Shown here piece after piece: positions 8,230 through 18,166 of a DNA stretch of 64,000 bases. The notes below the pieces were generated by a model. The model saw only the letters and a list, made by a program, of their open reading frames with translations, was not told where the DNA came from and did not search any database. A program made the translations under genes and the position numbers. Positions within the stretch are counted from its first letter, which is position 1; the number at the start of each line of letters is the position of its first letter. Origin of the DNA: Streptomyces sp. V1I1 (GTDB lineage Bacteria; Actinomycetota; Actinomycetes; Streptomycetales; Streptomycetaceae); NCBI RefSeq assembly GCF_030817355.1, contig NZ_JAUSZH010000001.1:2908501-2972500 (forward strand). Direction: 5' to 3'.

Positions 8230-8679
8230 TCATTCGGACGGGCCGTCCGCGCACGCCGGGCAGCGGCCCCAGAACGTCACCGCCGCCTCGTCCACGCTGT
8301 ACGTGGCGGGCAGGCGGGCTTCCAGGCACGGGGCGACCCCGATCACACACTCCACGTCCGCTACGTCGCCGCACTCCCGGCAGACGAAATGGTGGTGGTT
8401 GTCGCCCCGTTCGATCTCGTAGCGGGCGGGATGGCCGGCGAGCTGGGTGCAGCGGGTCAGGCCCGCCTCGGTCAGCGCGCGCAGCACGTCGTACGTCGCC
8501 TGGAGGGAGAGCCGGCCGGTCACCTCGCGCGCCCGGGACCGGACCGAGTCGGCGTCGGGGTGCTCCGGCAGCGCCTCGACGGCCGTCAGTACGGCCATGC
8601 GCTGTGCGGTCACCCGCAGGCCCGCCTCACGCAGCCGGGACGCCGCGCGCGCCATCGGTTCCTGCCCGGCCTCGCTCAT
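8230..8679 (-). CDS. Fur family transcriptional regulator
   Basis: This 149-residue repressor has an N-terminal winged helix 'LREAGLRVTAQRMAVLTAVE...SLQATYDVLRALTEAGL' and the Fur metal/dimerisation region: 'HHHFVCREC' (Cys100, Cys103) and 'CPAC' (Cys140, Cys143) form the structural Zn site, and His94-96 supply the regulatory site. The pattern is closest to peroxide-sensing PerR/CatR-type members rather than iron Fur, though no catalase gene adjoins. ATG at 8679 follows GGAAGG. It lies 31 bp downstream of the anti-sigma-type ATPase on the same strand. Confidence 0.9.
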   Translation of the reverse strand: MSEAGQEPMARAASRLREAGLRVTAQRMAVLTAVEALPEHPDADSVRSRAREVTGRLSLQATYDVLRALTEAGLTRCTQLAGHPARYEIERGDNHHHFVCRECGDVADVECVIGVAPCLEARLPATYSVDEAAVTFWGRCPACADGPSE

Positions 8680-8710
8680 GGCCGCCGCCTTCCCGCTGTC
8701 TCGCGGCACA

Positions 8711-9241
8711 TCACACCGGGGAGCAGGTGCGGTCGCCGGAGGGGCCCAGCTCGAACCAAGTGATCTTCCCATGGGCGGTCGGGTAGCAGCCCCACCTTCG
8801 GGACAGCGCCTCGACAAGCGCCAGACCGCGTCCCCACTCGTCGTCGGGCGCGGCACACCGCAGTCGCGGCAGCACGCTGCTGCCGTCCTCGACCGAGCAG
8901 AGGATCATGTCGGCCAGCACCAGGGAGAGATGCAGCGGCCCCACCGCGTGGCGCAGGGCGTTCCCGACCAGCTCACTGACGAGCAGTTCCGCCGTCTCGA
9001 CCAGCGTGTCGGGGACCCATGCGGCCATCAGGTCGCCGCGGATGTCGCGGCGCGCCTGAGCGACCGCGGTCGGCGTCCAGGGCAGCGGCCACGAGGACAC
9101 GCCCGCGCCCTCCTGCCAGGGAGACGGCGGACAGGCAGGCTCCTGGTCCAACAGCGCCGCACCGGCCACGCCGCCCGACGGCTCCCGCCAGGTGCGTGCC
9201 TGCTCGCTGCGCTGATCGCCCGGGTCTTGCAGGGGACCCAT
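8711..9241 (-). CDS. ATP-binding protein of the anti-sigma factor (HATPase_c_2) type
   Basis: The 176-residue protein has a serine-kinase/anti-sigma ATPase fold: N-box 'ETAELLVSELVGNALRHA', a degenerate G1 box 'SVEDGSSVLP', G2 'DEWGRGLALVEALSRRWG', and the final 'GKITWFELG' strand shared by Streptomyces RsbW-like proteins. The first 50 residues are a variable Pro/Gly-rich extension. Such proteins bind alternative sigma or anti-anti-sigma factors; the partner is unknown. The same GK-x-WFEL ending occurs in the SpoIIE protein at 27205-29109. Confidence 0.88.
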   Translation of the reverse strand: MGPLQDPGDQRSEQARTWREPSGGVAGAALLDQEPACPPSPWQEGAGVSSWPLPWTPTAVAQARRDIRGDLMAAWVPDTLVETAELLVSELVGNALRHAVGPLHLSLVLADMILCSVEDGSSVLPRLRCAAPDDEWGRGLALVEALSRRWGCYPTAHGKITWFELGPSGDRTCSPV

Positions 9242-9652
9242 GTTCGTGCACCTCCACTGGACCGAAAGCCCGTTTTGCGTGATTTGGGCTTGTTATAGCC
9301 AGCGTATGACTGTTCTGGAGTAAGTCAAGATTAGAGATGAATTCTCCTTTGTGTAAGCACTCCATATGCCGTCCATCTATCTGAACTCTGGGCTCGCCGA
9401 TGTTCGCGCCACCGTCGGCCTCGGCGCCGCATCGCGGCCGACGACGGTCACGACCCGTGCTTCGAGGGCGGCGCCGCCGGGTCGGCGAAAGGGGTCTCGG
9501 TCTGCGTACTGCAGGACATCCGCGGCCTCAGCAGCATCGAGGTACGGCACGCAACAGGCCGACGAGAGCGCCGACACGAGAAGAGCTGACTCCAACGAGA
9601 CCGCGTCCCCGCCGTCTTGGTCTCCTTGTTTCGCCCGCTCCAACCCGAGCAG
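9242..9652. other. Stretch without a recognisable gene
   Basis: Upstream of the anti-sigma ATPase lies a promoter-like AT-rich patch (about 9280-9365), then GC-rich sequence with open frames on both strands whose translations are Arg/Ala-rich and match no family I know. It may be decayed coding DNA beside the insert that begins near 9.7 kb. Confidence 0.4.
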
Positions 9653-9694
9653 CACGCGAGCCCCTGGTCTCATCACAGACCAGGGGCTCGCGTG
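9653..9694. terminator. 18-bp perfect inverted repeat
   Basis: CACGCGAGCCCCTGGTCT and its exact complement flank a 6-nt loop. It is the strongest hairpin in this stretch and has no convincing gene on either side, so it is probably a terminator left by a lost gene or an element border. Confidence 0.6.
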
Positions 9695-9721
9695 TGCTGT
9701 CGCCCGAAGGCAGCACCACGT

Positions 9722-9834
9722 CAGCACGAGAAAAGACTAGGGGCCCACCTCGGAGGAGGTGGACCCCAGCTGACCTTCATGTTTGTCAGGTCGGCAGTGT
9801 CGTGCCATGAGACCCGTCACACGTTGAAGCGGAA
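9722..9834 (-). repeat. Diverged second copy of the ychF 3' end and terminator (attL-like)
   Basis: This 113 bp segment parallels 11901-12013 throughout. On the minus strand it reads the last ychF codons F-R-F-N-V, a stop (9817-9819), an ATG-TTT-bearing spacer, then a hairpin (9740-9767) and a T-rich tail. The stem sequence differs from the real ychF terminator by paired changes (CACCTC/GAGGTG against CGACTC/GAGTCG), so it came from another allele rather than a recent local duplication. It is interpreted as an attachment-site copy left by an integrated element. Confidence 0.7.
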
Positions 9835-9885
9835 CGTCTGCGGCAGAGCTCCCACCTGCGAAGATATGGATTTTCCGGGGCCCAT

Positions 9886-9926
9886 CCCAGCACGGTCCCA
9901 GCACGGGCCGCTTCATCCCAGCTCGG
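9886..9926 (+). repeat. Arm-type direct repeats, left end of insert
   Basis: CCCAGCACGG occurs at 9886-9895 and 9897-9906 (11-bp period), with a one-mismatch copy CCCAGCTCGG at 9917-9926. The same decamer, same strand and same 11-bp period recur at the right end, as expected for integrase arm-binding sites. Confidence 0.65.
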
Positions 9927-10114
9927 CGACGTGCTCATAAGCCCTTTACCGCGCTCGCCCATTACTGGAGCGCAGGGCGCACGGAGGGCGCCTGCCGGGT
10001 GCCGATGATCCTTGAGGTACGGGTGTTGATGCAGTGGGACCGATCCAACCGAGGCGGACCTCGCCGGTGTGCTCATCTCGCACGGTACGAGAAGAGCACA
10101 TCGCTGCTCCGCGG
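9927..10114. other. Non-coding spacer inside the insert
   Basis: I see no gene here. It contains short hairpins downstream of the DUF234 ATPase gene. Confidence 0.4.
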
Positions 10115-11554
10115 TTATCGGGGCTGCCACGCCCCTACGAGGTCCTCGGGTCCCCAGTGCGCGGTGAGCGGCAGATCATCTGCCACCCCACAGCGGGAGA
10201 CCGCGACCAGTGGAGTATCCGGGGCGGTGCCGGGGACGGCGAGCATGTCACGTACCAAGGCGTCGTACTCATGGCGGCCGAAGGGCTGGGTCTCCAGCCA
10301 CTTGACCGACCCGACAAAGTGCACCTGCCGAGCCACCGGCTCGCGGTCTGCACCAATGAGGTCGATCTCTGGGTTGTTCTGACGGTTCCACCAACCGCCG
10401 ATGGCTTCGGTCTCGGGCCACTCGTCATTGGGCATCAGACGCAACAGGGACTCGCGGATCAGTGGCTCGACCGCTCGCCCACGCCAAGTGGTCCATGATC
10501 GCTCGATGCGTTCCAGCGCCAAGTCACCGCGGCCACGCTCGATGAGTGGGATCGCGCGTGCCAGGAACGCCAGCCAGAACCGCAGATACGGGTCGGCGAT
10601 CCGGTAGCGCTTGTTCTTGCTGTCCGGCTTGACGGAGAGGGGGAGATCAGCGGCCAAGACTCGCTTGGCCTGCAGCATGGCCAGTAGCGGGGAGAGCGTG
10701 CCGGACGGCAGCGCGCTGGCGCCGCCGGCCTGGGCTGCGATCGCGCTGAACGTGCGCTCACCGCCGCCAACCGCTTCCAGTACAGCCCGTGAGTGCGAAG
10801 CCTCGGGGAATTCACCCAGCAGCGACAGCTCGCCGGCCACCAGCAGGGGCGCGAGAGGATTTGCGACCGAAGCCTGCAGGAAGTCCGTACGCCCCATTCC
10901 CGGCCGCCACGACTGCACGATCTCGGGGAATCCGCCGGTGATCAACTGGGCGTCGACGGCCCCTGCGGCATCGAGCTCGGTCATGGCTTGCACATCGGCC
11001 AGGTTCAGAGGGTGAACGGTCATTTTCGCTGCCCGCCCGAAGAACGGGCGTCCGTACGACTGCAGTGCCTCCATCACCGATGTATCGCTGCCGACCAGCA
11101 GCAGAAGCACGGGCTTGGAAGAGAGGTGACGGTCCCAGATTGTTTGGAGTGCGCCCTCGAATTCCTGATCCTGTTCGACGAGCCAGGGCACCTCGTCGAT
11201 CACCGCGATGCTGGGTGAGTCATCGGGTACCGCGAGCGCCAGCGAGCGCAGGGCCTGGTTCCAGTCCTGCGCCTGGAAGCCGGCGACCAGCTCCGCCCCC
11301 GGCATTGGCGACTGCGCGAGGGTCGCGGCAAAGTCGGCGCGCTCCGTCACAGGGTTGCGCCCCCGGGTGGCCTGGAACACCACGTACGGCGCTCCCGAGC
11401 GGTCGCAGAACTCCTGGACCAGTCGCGACTTCCCTACTCGGCGCCGGCCAGTCATGATCACAGCGCGCCCCCGAGTGGCTCCAGCACCCTCTGCCACTGT
11501 CCGGTACTGCTCGGCCAGCAGTTCAAGATCCCCGGCCCGACCTTGGAACTCCAT
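10115..11554 (-). CDS. AAA-type ATPase with DUF234 nuclease-fold C-terminal domain
   Basis: The 479-residue protein has an archaeal-type ATPase domain with Walker A 'TGRRRVGKS' (about 36-44), Walker B 'SIAVIDEVPW', and arginine-rich sensor region 'FFGRAAKMTVHPL'. A winged-helix segment follows, then a DUF234 domain with 'NNPEIDLIGADREPVARQ' and 'FVGSVKW'. The Asp and Lys of a PD-(D/E)xK-like fold remain, but the acidic residue usually seen in 'GECKW' is Ser. It is the only gene in a 2.1 kb insert bordered by att-like repeats. It is a probable cargo gene; a toxin-like or defence role is suspected but not demonstrated. Confidence 0.88.
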   Translation of the reverse strand: MEFQGRAGDLELLAEQYRTVAEGAGATRGRAVIMTGRRRVGKSRLVQEFCDRSGAPYVVFQATRGRNPVTERADFAATLAQSPMPGAELVAGFQAQDWNQALRSLALAVPDDSPSIAVIDEVPWLVEQDQEFEGALQTIWDRHLSSKPVLLLLVGSDTSVMEALQSYGRPFFGRAAKMTVHPLNLADVQAMTELDAAGAVDAQLITGGFPEIVQSWRPGMGRTDFLQASVANPLAPLLVAGELSLLGEFPEASHSRAVLEAVGGGERTFSAIAAQAGGASALPSGTLSPLLAMLQAKRVLAADLPLSVKPDSKNKRYRIADPYLRFWLAFLARAIPLIERGRGDLALERIERSWTTWRGRAVEPLIRESLLRLMPNDEWPETEAIGGWWNRQNNPEIDLIGADREPVARQVHFVGSVKWLETQPFGRHEYDALVRDMLAVPGTAPDTPLVAVSRCGVADDLPLTAHWGPEDLVGAWQPR

Positions 11555-11833
11555 GACGCACTCCAGGCAGTAACGTAGATAGATTATTACGTAGATTGAA
11601 TCTTACTTCATTTCGTGCGGCCTAGTGGATCGCGCACAAGGGCGGGTGCGGGAGGTCGAGATAGTGGGTTGGAGCCAGCGTTCTGCTCGCCAGGGAGGGG
11701 GAGGGGTGGGCGCACGGACGCGGTTCTCACTCCTACCAGCCACGCGGACGAACCTCACATGCAACAAGCATCGCGGCTGATCAGAAGCCACCTGTGGAGC
11801 TGCGGCCATTTAGCGCACAAGCCCTATCGAAAA
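11555..11833. other. Insert spacer upstream of the DUF234 ATPase
   Basis: AT-rich sequence at 11560-11610 (TACGTAGATAGATTATTACG) is the likely promoter region of the ATPase gene; the tandem TACGTAGAT is conspicuous. I find no coding region and, notably, no integrase or excisionase gene. Confidence 0.5.
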
Positions 11834-11908
11834 CCCAGCACGGTAGAGGTGAGCAGGGGTGATGATGGGTGACGAGGGATCAGGTTTCCCAGCACCAGCC
11901 CAGCACGG
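11834..11908 (+). repeat. Arm-type direct repeats, right end of insert
   Basis: CCCAGCACGG at 11834-11843 and 11899-11908, with CCCAGCACCA at 11888-11897, reproduce the left-end arrangement, including the 11-bp period of the core-proximal pair. They lie just inside the intact ychF terminator. Confidence 0.65.
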
Positions 11909-11995
11909 AAAAAACTAGGGGCCCGACTCCGAAGAGTCGGACCCCATCTGAGCTGCATGTTTGCCAGGCCGCCAACGTGGTGCTATTTCATCCGC

Positions 11996-12013
<18 letters not shown>
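11901..12013 (-). repeat. attR-like copy spanning the intact ychF terminator and last codons
   Basis: This is the partner of 9722-9834. The hairpin at 11918-11945 (12-bp stem with one mismatch, CGAA loop) is followed on the minus strand by TAGTTTTTT, a good intrinsic terminator for ychF. Similarity to the left copy extends through the stop and the codons for FRFNV. Confidence 0.7.
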
Positions 12014-13084
<1,071 letters not shown>

Positions 13085-13270
13085 GTTGGCGACTTCCTGG
13101 AGTGAGGACTGGCTGATGGCCGTACGGCCCGGAGGTGGGCCGATCCCCCAGTTTACGGGCGGGTCAAGCCGGGCATCGACGGGGAGCCGGGAGTCGAACT
13201 CAACGCCAAGGTCAGCCAAAGGGCGTGTCCCATGCCTGATTCCTCCCCACTCGCGACCTACTTTGTTCGG

Positions 13271-13864
13271 GTGGAGCAGCCCAGGACAAGTCAATCTCAG
13301 CGCCGACAGCGGCCGCAGCCCCCTCTCTCCCCGAAAGTCCCCCTTACTCCGCAGAGCGCGCTCGCCGACGGCACGCTCGCGGAAGGCACCCCCGTGTACC
13401 GGGTGGCTGCCCGGCCCGCGCGCACCGTGCCGCCTGTGGTGCTCGCGCTGCGCAGACTGCCCAAGCCCCGGCTGACCGGCCTCGGCGGCGGACTGTTCGG
13501 AGCCGCGACCATGTTCGCGCTCGGCTGCCTGGACTGGCTGCTGTTCGGCGGCTCCGCCGTGGTGTACGGGCTGCTGTTCCTGCCCGTGAGCGCGCTGACG
13601 GCGCTGTGGGTGCGGGAGGCGGACCTGGTCACCGCGCCGATCAGCGTGCCGATCGCGTTCGCTGTCGGGATCGTGCCGATCTCCGGCGGCACGGGTGGCT
13701 TCGGCGGCCAGACGATGGCGGTGATCACCGCACTCGCGGTGCACGCCGGCTGGCTGTACGGCGGCACGCTGATCGCGGGGCTCATCACGTGCGTCCGGAA
13801 GATCCGCATGATGACCCGCCGCCAGCGCCGCACCCGCGGCGGTCCCCCGCCGCGCCGCGGCTAG
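13271..13864 (+). CDS. DUF6542-type membrane protein
   Basis: The roughly 197-residue protein has a basic, Pro/Gln-rich N-terminal tail and four hydrophobic segments: 'GLGGGLFGAATMFALGCLDWLLFGG', 'AVVYGLLFLPVSALTALWV', 'LVTAPISVPIAFAVGIVPI', and 'MAVITALAVHAGWLYGGTLIAGLI'. It ends in an Arg-rich tail. Streptomyces genomes usually carry this gene divergent from ychF. GTG at 13271 would give a leaderless message, since TACTTT lies 9 bases upstream; an in-frame ATG at 13232 is the alternative. Function unknown. Confidence 0.75.
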   Translation: MEQPRTSQSQRRQRPQPPLSPKVPLTPQSALADGTLAEGTPVYRVAARPARTVPPVVLALRRLPKPRLTGLGGGLFGAATMFALGCLDWLLFGGSAVVYGLLFLPVSALTALWVREADLVTAPISVPIAFAVGIVPISGGTGGFGGQTMAVITALAVHAGWLYGGTLIAGLITCVRKIRMMTRRQRRTRGGPPPRRG

Positions 13865-14013
13865 ACCACGGCCGGCGTCCGCCAGACCAACGTCGGCGTT
13901 CGCCAGGCCACGGCCGACGCAGTCCGGCGGCACGGGACCGGCCAGGGGCGGACCGGCCCGGGGCGGGCTCAGCCCCCGCTCGTACCGCGCACCCGGCGCC
14001 GCCCGCTCGCCCC

Positions 14014-14754
14014 CTACCTCCCCGCCGCCGCCATCGCCGCGCCCACGATTCCGGCGTTGTTCCGGAGCTCCGCCGGGATGATCTCCGCCCTGATTCCCTC
14101 GATCAGCGGCACGAACTTGTCCGCCTTGCGGCTCACCCCGCCGCCGATGATGAACAGTTCGGGCGAGAACAGCATCTCCACGTGCGCCAGATACTTCTGC
14201 ACCCGGTGCGCCCACTGCTGCCAGCTCAGGCCCTCGTCCTCCTTGACCTTCGTCGACGCGCGCTTCTCCGCGTCGTGGCCGTGCAGTTCGAGGTGGCCGA
14301 GCTCGGTGTTCGGCACCAGGCGGCCGTCGATGAAGACCGCGCTGCCGATGCCCGTGCCGAGTGTCAGCAGTATCACCGTGCCCTTGCGGCCGTGGCCCGC
14401 GCCGAACGTCATCTCCGCGATGCCCGCCGCGTCCGCGTCGTTCAGGACCGTCACCGGCAGGCCCCCGAGGCGGTCGCCCAGCAGCTTCGCGGCGTCCATG
14501 TCGACCCAGCGCTTGTCGACATTCGCCGCCGTACGCGTAACGCCGTCCATGACGACGCCGGGAAAGGTGATGCCGACCGGGCCCGACCAGCCGAAACTGC
14601 CGACCACCTCGGCCACGCCGTCCGCCACCGCGTCGGGCGTCGCCGGGTGCGGGGTCAGGACTTTGTAGCGCTCCTGCGCCAGTTCGCCGCGCTCAAGGTC
14701 CACAGGTGCGCCCTTGATGCCGGATCCGCCGATGTCCACTCCGAACACGTTCAT
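14014..14754 (-). CDS. ppgK: Polyphosphate glucokinase (ROK family)
   Basis: The 246-residue enzyme phosphorylates glucose using polyphosphate and/or ATP in the cytoplasm. ROK-fold signatures are present: phosphate loop '[12 protein letters not shown]' at the N-terminus, catalytic 'VLNDADAAG', second phosphate site '[13 protein letters not shown]', and 'ELGHLELHG'. It lacks the CxCGxxGC zinc motif of ROK glucokinases, as expected for PpgK. It sits 50 bp downstream of ispH on the same strand. The start ATG at 14754 is followed at once by 'NVFGVDIGG'. Confidence 0.95.
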   Translation of the reverse strand: MNVFGVDIGGSGIKGAPVDLERGELAQERYKVLTPHPATPDAVADGVAEVVGSFGWSGPVGITFPGVVMDGVTRTAANVDKRWVDMDAAKLLGDRLGGLPVTVLNDADAAGIAEMTFGAGHGRKGTVILLTLGTGIGSAVFIDGRLVPNTELGHLELHGHDAEKRASTKVKEDEGLSWQQWAHRVQKYLAHVEMLFSPELFIIGGGVSRKADKFVPLIEGIRAEIIPAELRNNAGIVGAAMAAAGR

Positions 14755-14783
14755 GGACCCAACGTTACGGGCAGCGTCCGACA

Positions 14784-14823
14784 GTTACTTCCCGGACAGC
14801 TCCGTTACTTCCCGGACAGCTCC
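14784..14823. repeat. Exact 20-bp tandem duplication at the ispH stop codon
   Basis: GTTACTTCCCGGACAGCTCC is present twice in direct succession (14784-14803 and 14804-14823). One copy encodes the last ispH residues and stop; the other is an untranslated replica behind it. Confidence 0.9.
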
Positions 14824-15788
14824 GCCGCCTCCGCGCGCAGATCGCGCCGGAGCTCCTTCGGCAGCGAGAAGGTGATCGACTCCTCCGCCGCCTTCACGAT
14901 CTCGACGTCCTCGAAGCCGCGCTGCGAAAGCCACTCCAGTACGCCCTCGACCAGCACCTCAGGCACGGACGCGCCCGACGTCACGCCGACCGTCGAGACG
15001 CCGTCCAGCCACGCCTCGTCGATCTCGTCCGCGAAGTCCACCAGATGGGCGTCGCCCGCTCCCGCGCCCAGCGCCACCTCGACCAGCCGCACCGAGTTCG
15101 AGGAGTTCTTGGAGCCGACCACGATGACCAGGTCCGCCTCCACGCCCATCTGCTTCACCGCGATCTGGCGGTTCTGCGTGGCGTAGCAGATGTCGTCGCT
15201 CGGCGGCGAGATCAGCTGCGGGAACTTCTCCTTCAGTTTGTCCACCGTCTCCATCGTCTCGTCGACCGACAACGTGGTCTGCGAGAGCCAGACGACCTTC
15301 GACTCGTCCCGTACAGACACATTTGCGACGTCTTCGGGGCCATCCACGAGCGTGATGTGGTCGGGGGCCTCGCCGGACGTGCCGATGACTTCCTCGTGGC
15401 CGTCGTGGCCGATCAGCAGGATGTCGTAGTCCTCGTCCGCGAAGCGGACGGCTTCCTTGTGGACCTTGGTGACCAGTGGGCACGTCGCATCGATCGTCGC
15501 GAGCTTGCGCTGCGCCGCCTCCTCGTGGACGACCGGCGCCACACCGTGCGCGGAGAACATGACGATCGACCCCTCGGGGACCTCCGCCGTCTCGTCGACG
15601 AAGATCGCGCCCTTCTTCTCCAGGGTCTGTACGACGTACTTGTTGTGGACGATCTCGTGGCGGACATAGATCGGCGACCCGTACTGCTCCAGGGCCTTCT
15701 CCACGGCGATCACGGCACGGTCCACGCCCGCGCAGTAGCCACGGGGAGCGGCGAGCAGGACGCGTCGGGCAGGAGTCGTAGCAGTCAT
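14805..15788 (-). CDS. ispH: 4-hydroxy-3-methylbut-2-enyl diphosphate reductase
   Basis: This is the last enzyme of the MEP pathway; it reduces HMBPP to IPP and DMAPP using a 4Fe-4S cluster. The three cluster cysteines are visible: '[10 protein letters not shown]' (Cys19), '[11 protein letters not shown]' (Cys103) and '[11 protein letters not shown]'. Substrate-binding His44 ('[10 protein letters not shown]') and the 'FSAHGVAP' histidine are also present. Length 327 residues is typical for actinobacteria. ATG at 15788 was used; an in-frame ATG at 15797 is equally possible. It is divergent from xseA. Confidence 0.95.
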   Translation of the reverse strand: MTATTPARRVLLAAPRGYCAGVDRAVIAVEKALEQYGSPIYVRHEIVHNKYVVQTLEKKGAIFVDETAEVPEGSIVMFSAHGVAPVVHEEAAQRKLATIDATCPLVTKVHKEAVRFADEDYDILLIGHDGHEEVIGTSGEAPDHITLVDGPEDVANVSVRDESKVVWLSQTTLSVDETMETVDKLKEKFPQLISPPSDDICYATQNRQIAVKQMGVEADLVIVVGSKNSSNSVRLVEVALGAGAGDAHLVDFADEIDEAWLDGVSTVGVTSGASVPEVLVEGVLEWLSQRGFEDVEIVKAAEESITFSLPKELRRDLRAEAAELSGK

Positions 15789-15901
15789 GCCCCCCATCGT
15801 AAGGCCGCCCAGAAGGGGCGAGAGAGCCGCCCGCCACGGGAAGACTCGTACCAAAGTCGGTATGAGCCGCGTTGTCGCACCCGGCCGATACGCTCGCCCG
15901 T

Positions 15902-17116
15902 ATGGCTCTCAATACGTCCGCGGAAGCTCCTCTGCCGGTCGGCGAGGTGTCACGGCTCATCGGAGGGTGGATCGACCGGCTCGGCGCCGTCTGGGTGGAG
16001 GGGCAGATCACCCAGCTGTCGCGGCGGCCGGGCGCCGGGGTCGTCTTCATGACCCTGCGCGATCCCTCGTACGACATCTCCGTGAGCGTCACCTGCTTCC
16101 GGCAGGTCTTCGACGCGGTCGCGGACGTCGTGGCGGAGGGCGCGCGCGTGGTGGTGCACGCCAAGCCGGAGTGGTACGCACCGCGGGGGCAGCTGTCGCT
16201 GCGGGCCGTGGAGATAAGGCCGGTGGGGATCGGTGAACTGCTCGCGCGCCTGGAGCAACTGAAGCGGACCCTGGGCGCGGAGGGGCTGTTCGCCGTCGAG
16301 CGCAAGAAGGCGCTGCCGTTCCTGCCGCACCGGGTGGGGCTGGTCTGCGGGCGGGCATCGGCAGCCGAGCGCGACGTCCTGGAGAACGCGCGGCGCCGGT
16401 GGCCGGCCGTCCGCTTCGAGGTGCGCAATGTCGCCGTGCAGGGGGTGCACGCGGTGACCCAGGTCGTCCAGGCGGTCAAGGAGCTGGACGAGCTCACGGA
16501 TGTGGACGTGATCATCGTGGCGAGGGGCGGCGGCAGCGTGGAGGATCTGCTGCCGTTCTCGGACGAACAGCTGATCCGCGCCGTGTCCGAGTGCCGTACG
16601 CCTGTGGTGTCGGCGATCGGGCACGAGCCGGACTCGCCACTGCTCGACCTGGTGGCGGATCTGCGGGCGTCGACGCCGACGGACGCGGCGAAGAAGGTCG
16701 TGCCGGACGTCGGCGAGGAGCTGGACCGGGTGCGGCAGTTGCGCGACCGTGCGCTGCGCACTGTCCAGGGGCTGCTCGACCGCGAGGAGCGGGGCCTTGC
16801 CCATGCGCTGGCCCGCCCGTCGATGGAGCATCCGCACCGGATGGTGGATGAGCGCGAGGCGGAGACGGACGCGCTGGTGGCCCGCAGCCGGCGGGTGCTC
16901 GGCCACCTCCTTGACCGCGCCGACTCGGAGCTGGCGCACACCCGGGCCCGGGTGGTCTCGCTGTCGCCGGCGGCGACCCTGGAGCGGGGGTACGCCGTGC
17001 TTCAGCGGGCGGACGGGGCAGTCGTCCGCTCGCCGGAGGAGGTCGCGGCGGGCGACGAGCTGCGCGCGCGGGTCTCGGAGGGCGAGCTGAACGTCGTTGT
17101 CGTACCTCACACATAG
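15902..17116 (+). CDS. xseA: Exodeoxyribonuclease VII large subunit
   Basis: The 404-residue catalytic subunit has an N-terminal OB-fold ('[38 protein letters not shown]'), the exonuclease VII large domain with '[21 protein letters not shown]' and '[21 protein letters not shown]', and '[30 protein letters not shown]', followed by a coiled-coil region and a short C-terminal beta segment. The complex degrades single-stranded DNA. ATG at 15902 follows a short spacer after ispH. It is followed by xseB 10 bp downstream. Confidence 0.96.
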   Translation: MALNTSAEAPLPVGEVSRLIGGWIDRLGAVWVEGQITQLSRRPGAGVVFMTLRDPSYDISVSVTCFRQVFDAVADVVAEGARVVVHAKPEWYAPRGQLSLRAVEIRPVGIGELLARLEQLKRTLGAEGLFAVERKKALPFLPHRVGLVCGRASAAERDVLENARRRWPAVRFEVRNVAVQGVHAVTQVVQAVKELDELTDVDVIIVARGGGSVEDLLPFSDEQLIRAVSECRTPVVSAIGHEPDSPLLDLVADLRASTPTDAAKKVVPDVGEELDRVRQLRDRALRTVQGLLDREERGLAHALARPSMEHPHRMVDEREAETDALVARSRRVLGHLLDRADSELAHTRARVVSLSPAATLERGYAVLQRADGAVVRSPEEVAAGDELRARVSEGELNVVVVPHT

Positions 17117-17126
17117 GGTGGATCGC

Positions 17127-17369
17127 ATGGCTGCCAACACGGACGAGGCTGCGCTCGGCTACGAGCAGGCGCGGGACGAGCTGATCGAGGTCGTACGCCG
17201 CCTGGAGGCGGGCGGCACGACGCTCGAGGAGTCGCTGGCCCTGTGGGAACGCGGCGAGGAGCTGGCGAAGGTCTGCCGCCGCTGGCTGGAGGGCGCCCGC
17301 GCCAGGCTGGACGCGGCGCTGTCCGAGGGCGAGCGCGAAGCCGGTGGCGCTGGGACCGCCGAGGACTGA
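17127..17369 (+). CDS. xseB: Exodeoxyribonuclease VII small subunit
   Basis: The 80-residue helical protein has the XseB signature '[55 protein letters not shown]'. It wraps the large subunit and activates the nuclease. ATG at 17127 follows the xseA stop by 10 bp, so the two are co-transcribed. Confidence 0.95.
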   Translation: MAANTDEAALGYEQARDELIEVVRRLEAGGTTLEESLALWERGEELAKVCRRWLEGARARLDAALSEGEREAGGAGTAED

Positions 17370-17415
17370 GCAGGCAGGGGCCCCTTCCCCTGTGACTCGG
17401 GTCACTCTGGGCGTG

Positions 17416-17433
17416 TAGTTGAAATTTAATCTA
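17416..17433. promoter_or_regulatory. 18-bp imperfect palindrome, MarR-type operator candidate
   Basis: TAGTTGAAATTTAATCTA matches its own complement at 14 of 18 positions and lies 66 bp upstream of the nitroreductase start. TTGAA/TTTAA dyads of this size are typical of MarR-family sites; the cognate regulator is not in the window. Confidence 0.45.
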
Positions 17434-17498
17434 CCGGGGTGCGGTTACACCCGCCGTAATGATCCACCGCATGCCCCGGACCGGAAGGTATGTCAGCA

Positions 17499-18089
17499 AT
17501 GACCCTCGCCCTTGACTCCGCCGCTCAGGACCTCCTCTTCCGTGAGGCCCGCACCGCCAACACGTTCACCGACGAGCCGGTGACCGAGGAGCAGGTCCAG
17601 GCGATCTACGACCTCGTCAAGTTCGGACCCACCGCCTTCAACCAGAGCCCCCTTCGCGTCGTCCTCGTCCGCTCCGACGAGGCCCGCGAGCGCCTGGTCA
17701 GCCACATGGCCGAGGGCAATCAGGCGAAGACCGCGTCCGCGCCGCTGGTCGCGATCCTCGCCGCCGACAACGAGTTCCACGAGGAGCTTCCGACCCTGTT
17801 CCCGCACTTCCCGCAGGCCAAGGACATGTTCTTCGCCGAGCGCCCGGTCCGCGAGCAGGCCGCCGGCCTCAACGCCGCGCTGCAGGCCGCGTACTTCATC
17901 GTCGGCGTCCGCGCCGCCGGTCTGGCCGCGGGCCCGATGACCGGCTTCGACTTCGCGGGCGTCCAGAAGGAGTTCCTGGACGACGACCACACCCCGCTGA
18001 TGGTCGTCAACATCGGCAAGCCGGGCGAGGACGCCTCGTTCCCGCGCTCCCCGCGACTGGCGTACGACGAGGTCATCACCACCGTCTGA
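17499..18089 (+). CDS. Nitroreductase family protein (malonic semialdehyde reductase-like, RutE/HadB type)
   Basis: This 196-residue flavoprotein of the nitroreductase fold starts 'MTLALDSAAQDLLFREARTANTF'. It has 'YDLVKFGPTAFNQSPLRVVLV' (FMN phosphate and ring contacts), 'ERPVREQAAGLNAALQAAYFIVGVRAAGLAAGPMTGFD' and a C-terminal 'PRSPRLAYDEVI'. These match the RutE/HadB malonic semialdehyde reductase branch. ATG at 17499 is preferred to the one at 17490 because GGAAGG lies 10 bases before it but only one base before the other. It has its own promoter region with a MarR-like dyad. Confidence 0.88.
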   Translation: MTLALDSAAQDLLFREARTANTFTDEPVTEEQVQAIYDLVKFGPTAFNQSPLRVVLVRSDEARERLVSHMAEGNQAKTASAPLVAILAADNEFHEELPTLFPHFPQAKDMFFAERPVREQAAGLNAALQAAYFIVGVRAAGLAAGPMTGFDFAGVQKEFLDDDHTPLMVVNIGKPGEDASFPRSPRLAYDEVITTV

Positions 18090-18124
18090 GCCATCAAGCA
18101 GCCGTCACGCAGTCATCACGCGGA

Positions 18125-18155
18125 GGCCGCCGCACCCGAAGCGGGTGCGGCGGCC
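18125..18155. terminator. 14-bp GC hairpin between convergent genes
   Basis: GGCCGCCGCACCCG pairs perfectly with CGGGTGCGGCGGCC around a 3-nt loop. It sits between the convergent nitroreductase and DUF4245 genes and can act bidirectionally. Confidence 0.75.
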
Positions 18156-18166
18156 TTCGCCATTCG

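Noticed and set aside
9377..9727. 116-codon minus-strand frame in the gene-poor stretch
   Set aside because: No ribosome-binding site, runs through the 18-bp hairpin, and shows no family resemblance.
14959..16941. 660-codon minus-strand frame across ispH and xseA
   Set aside because: Antisense/out-of-frame shadow of two clearly identified genes; composition is Ser/Arg-rich.
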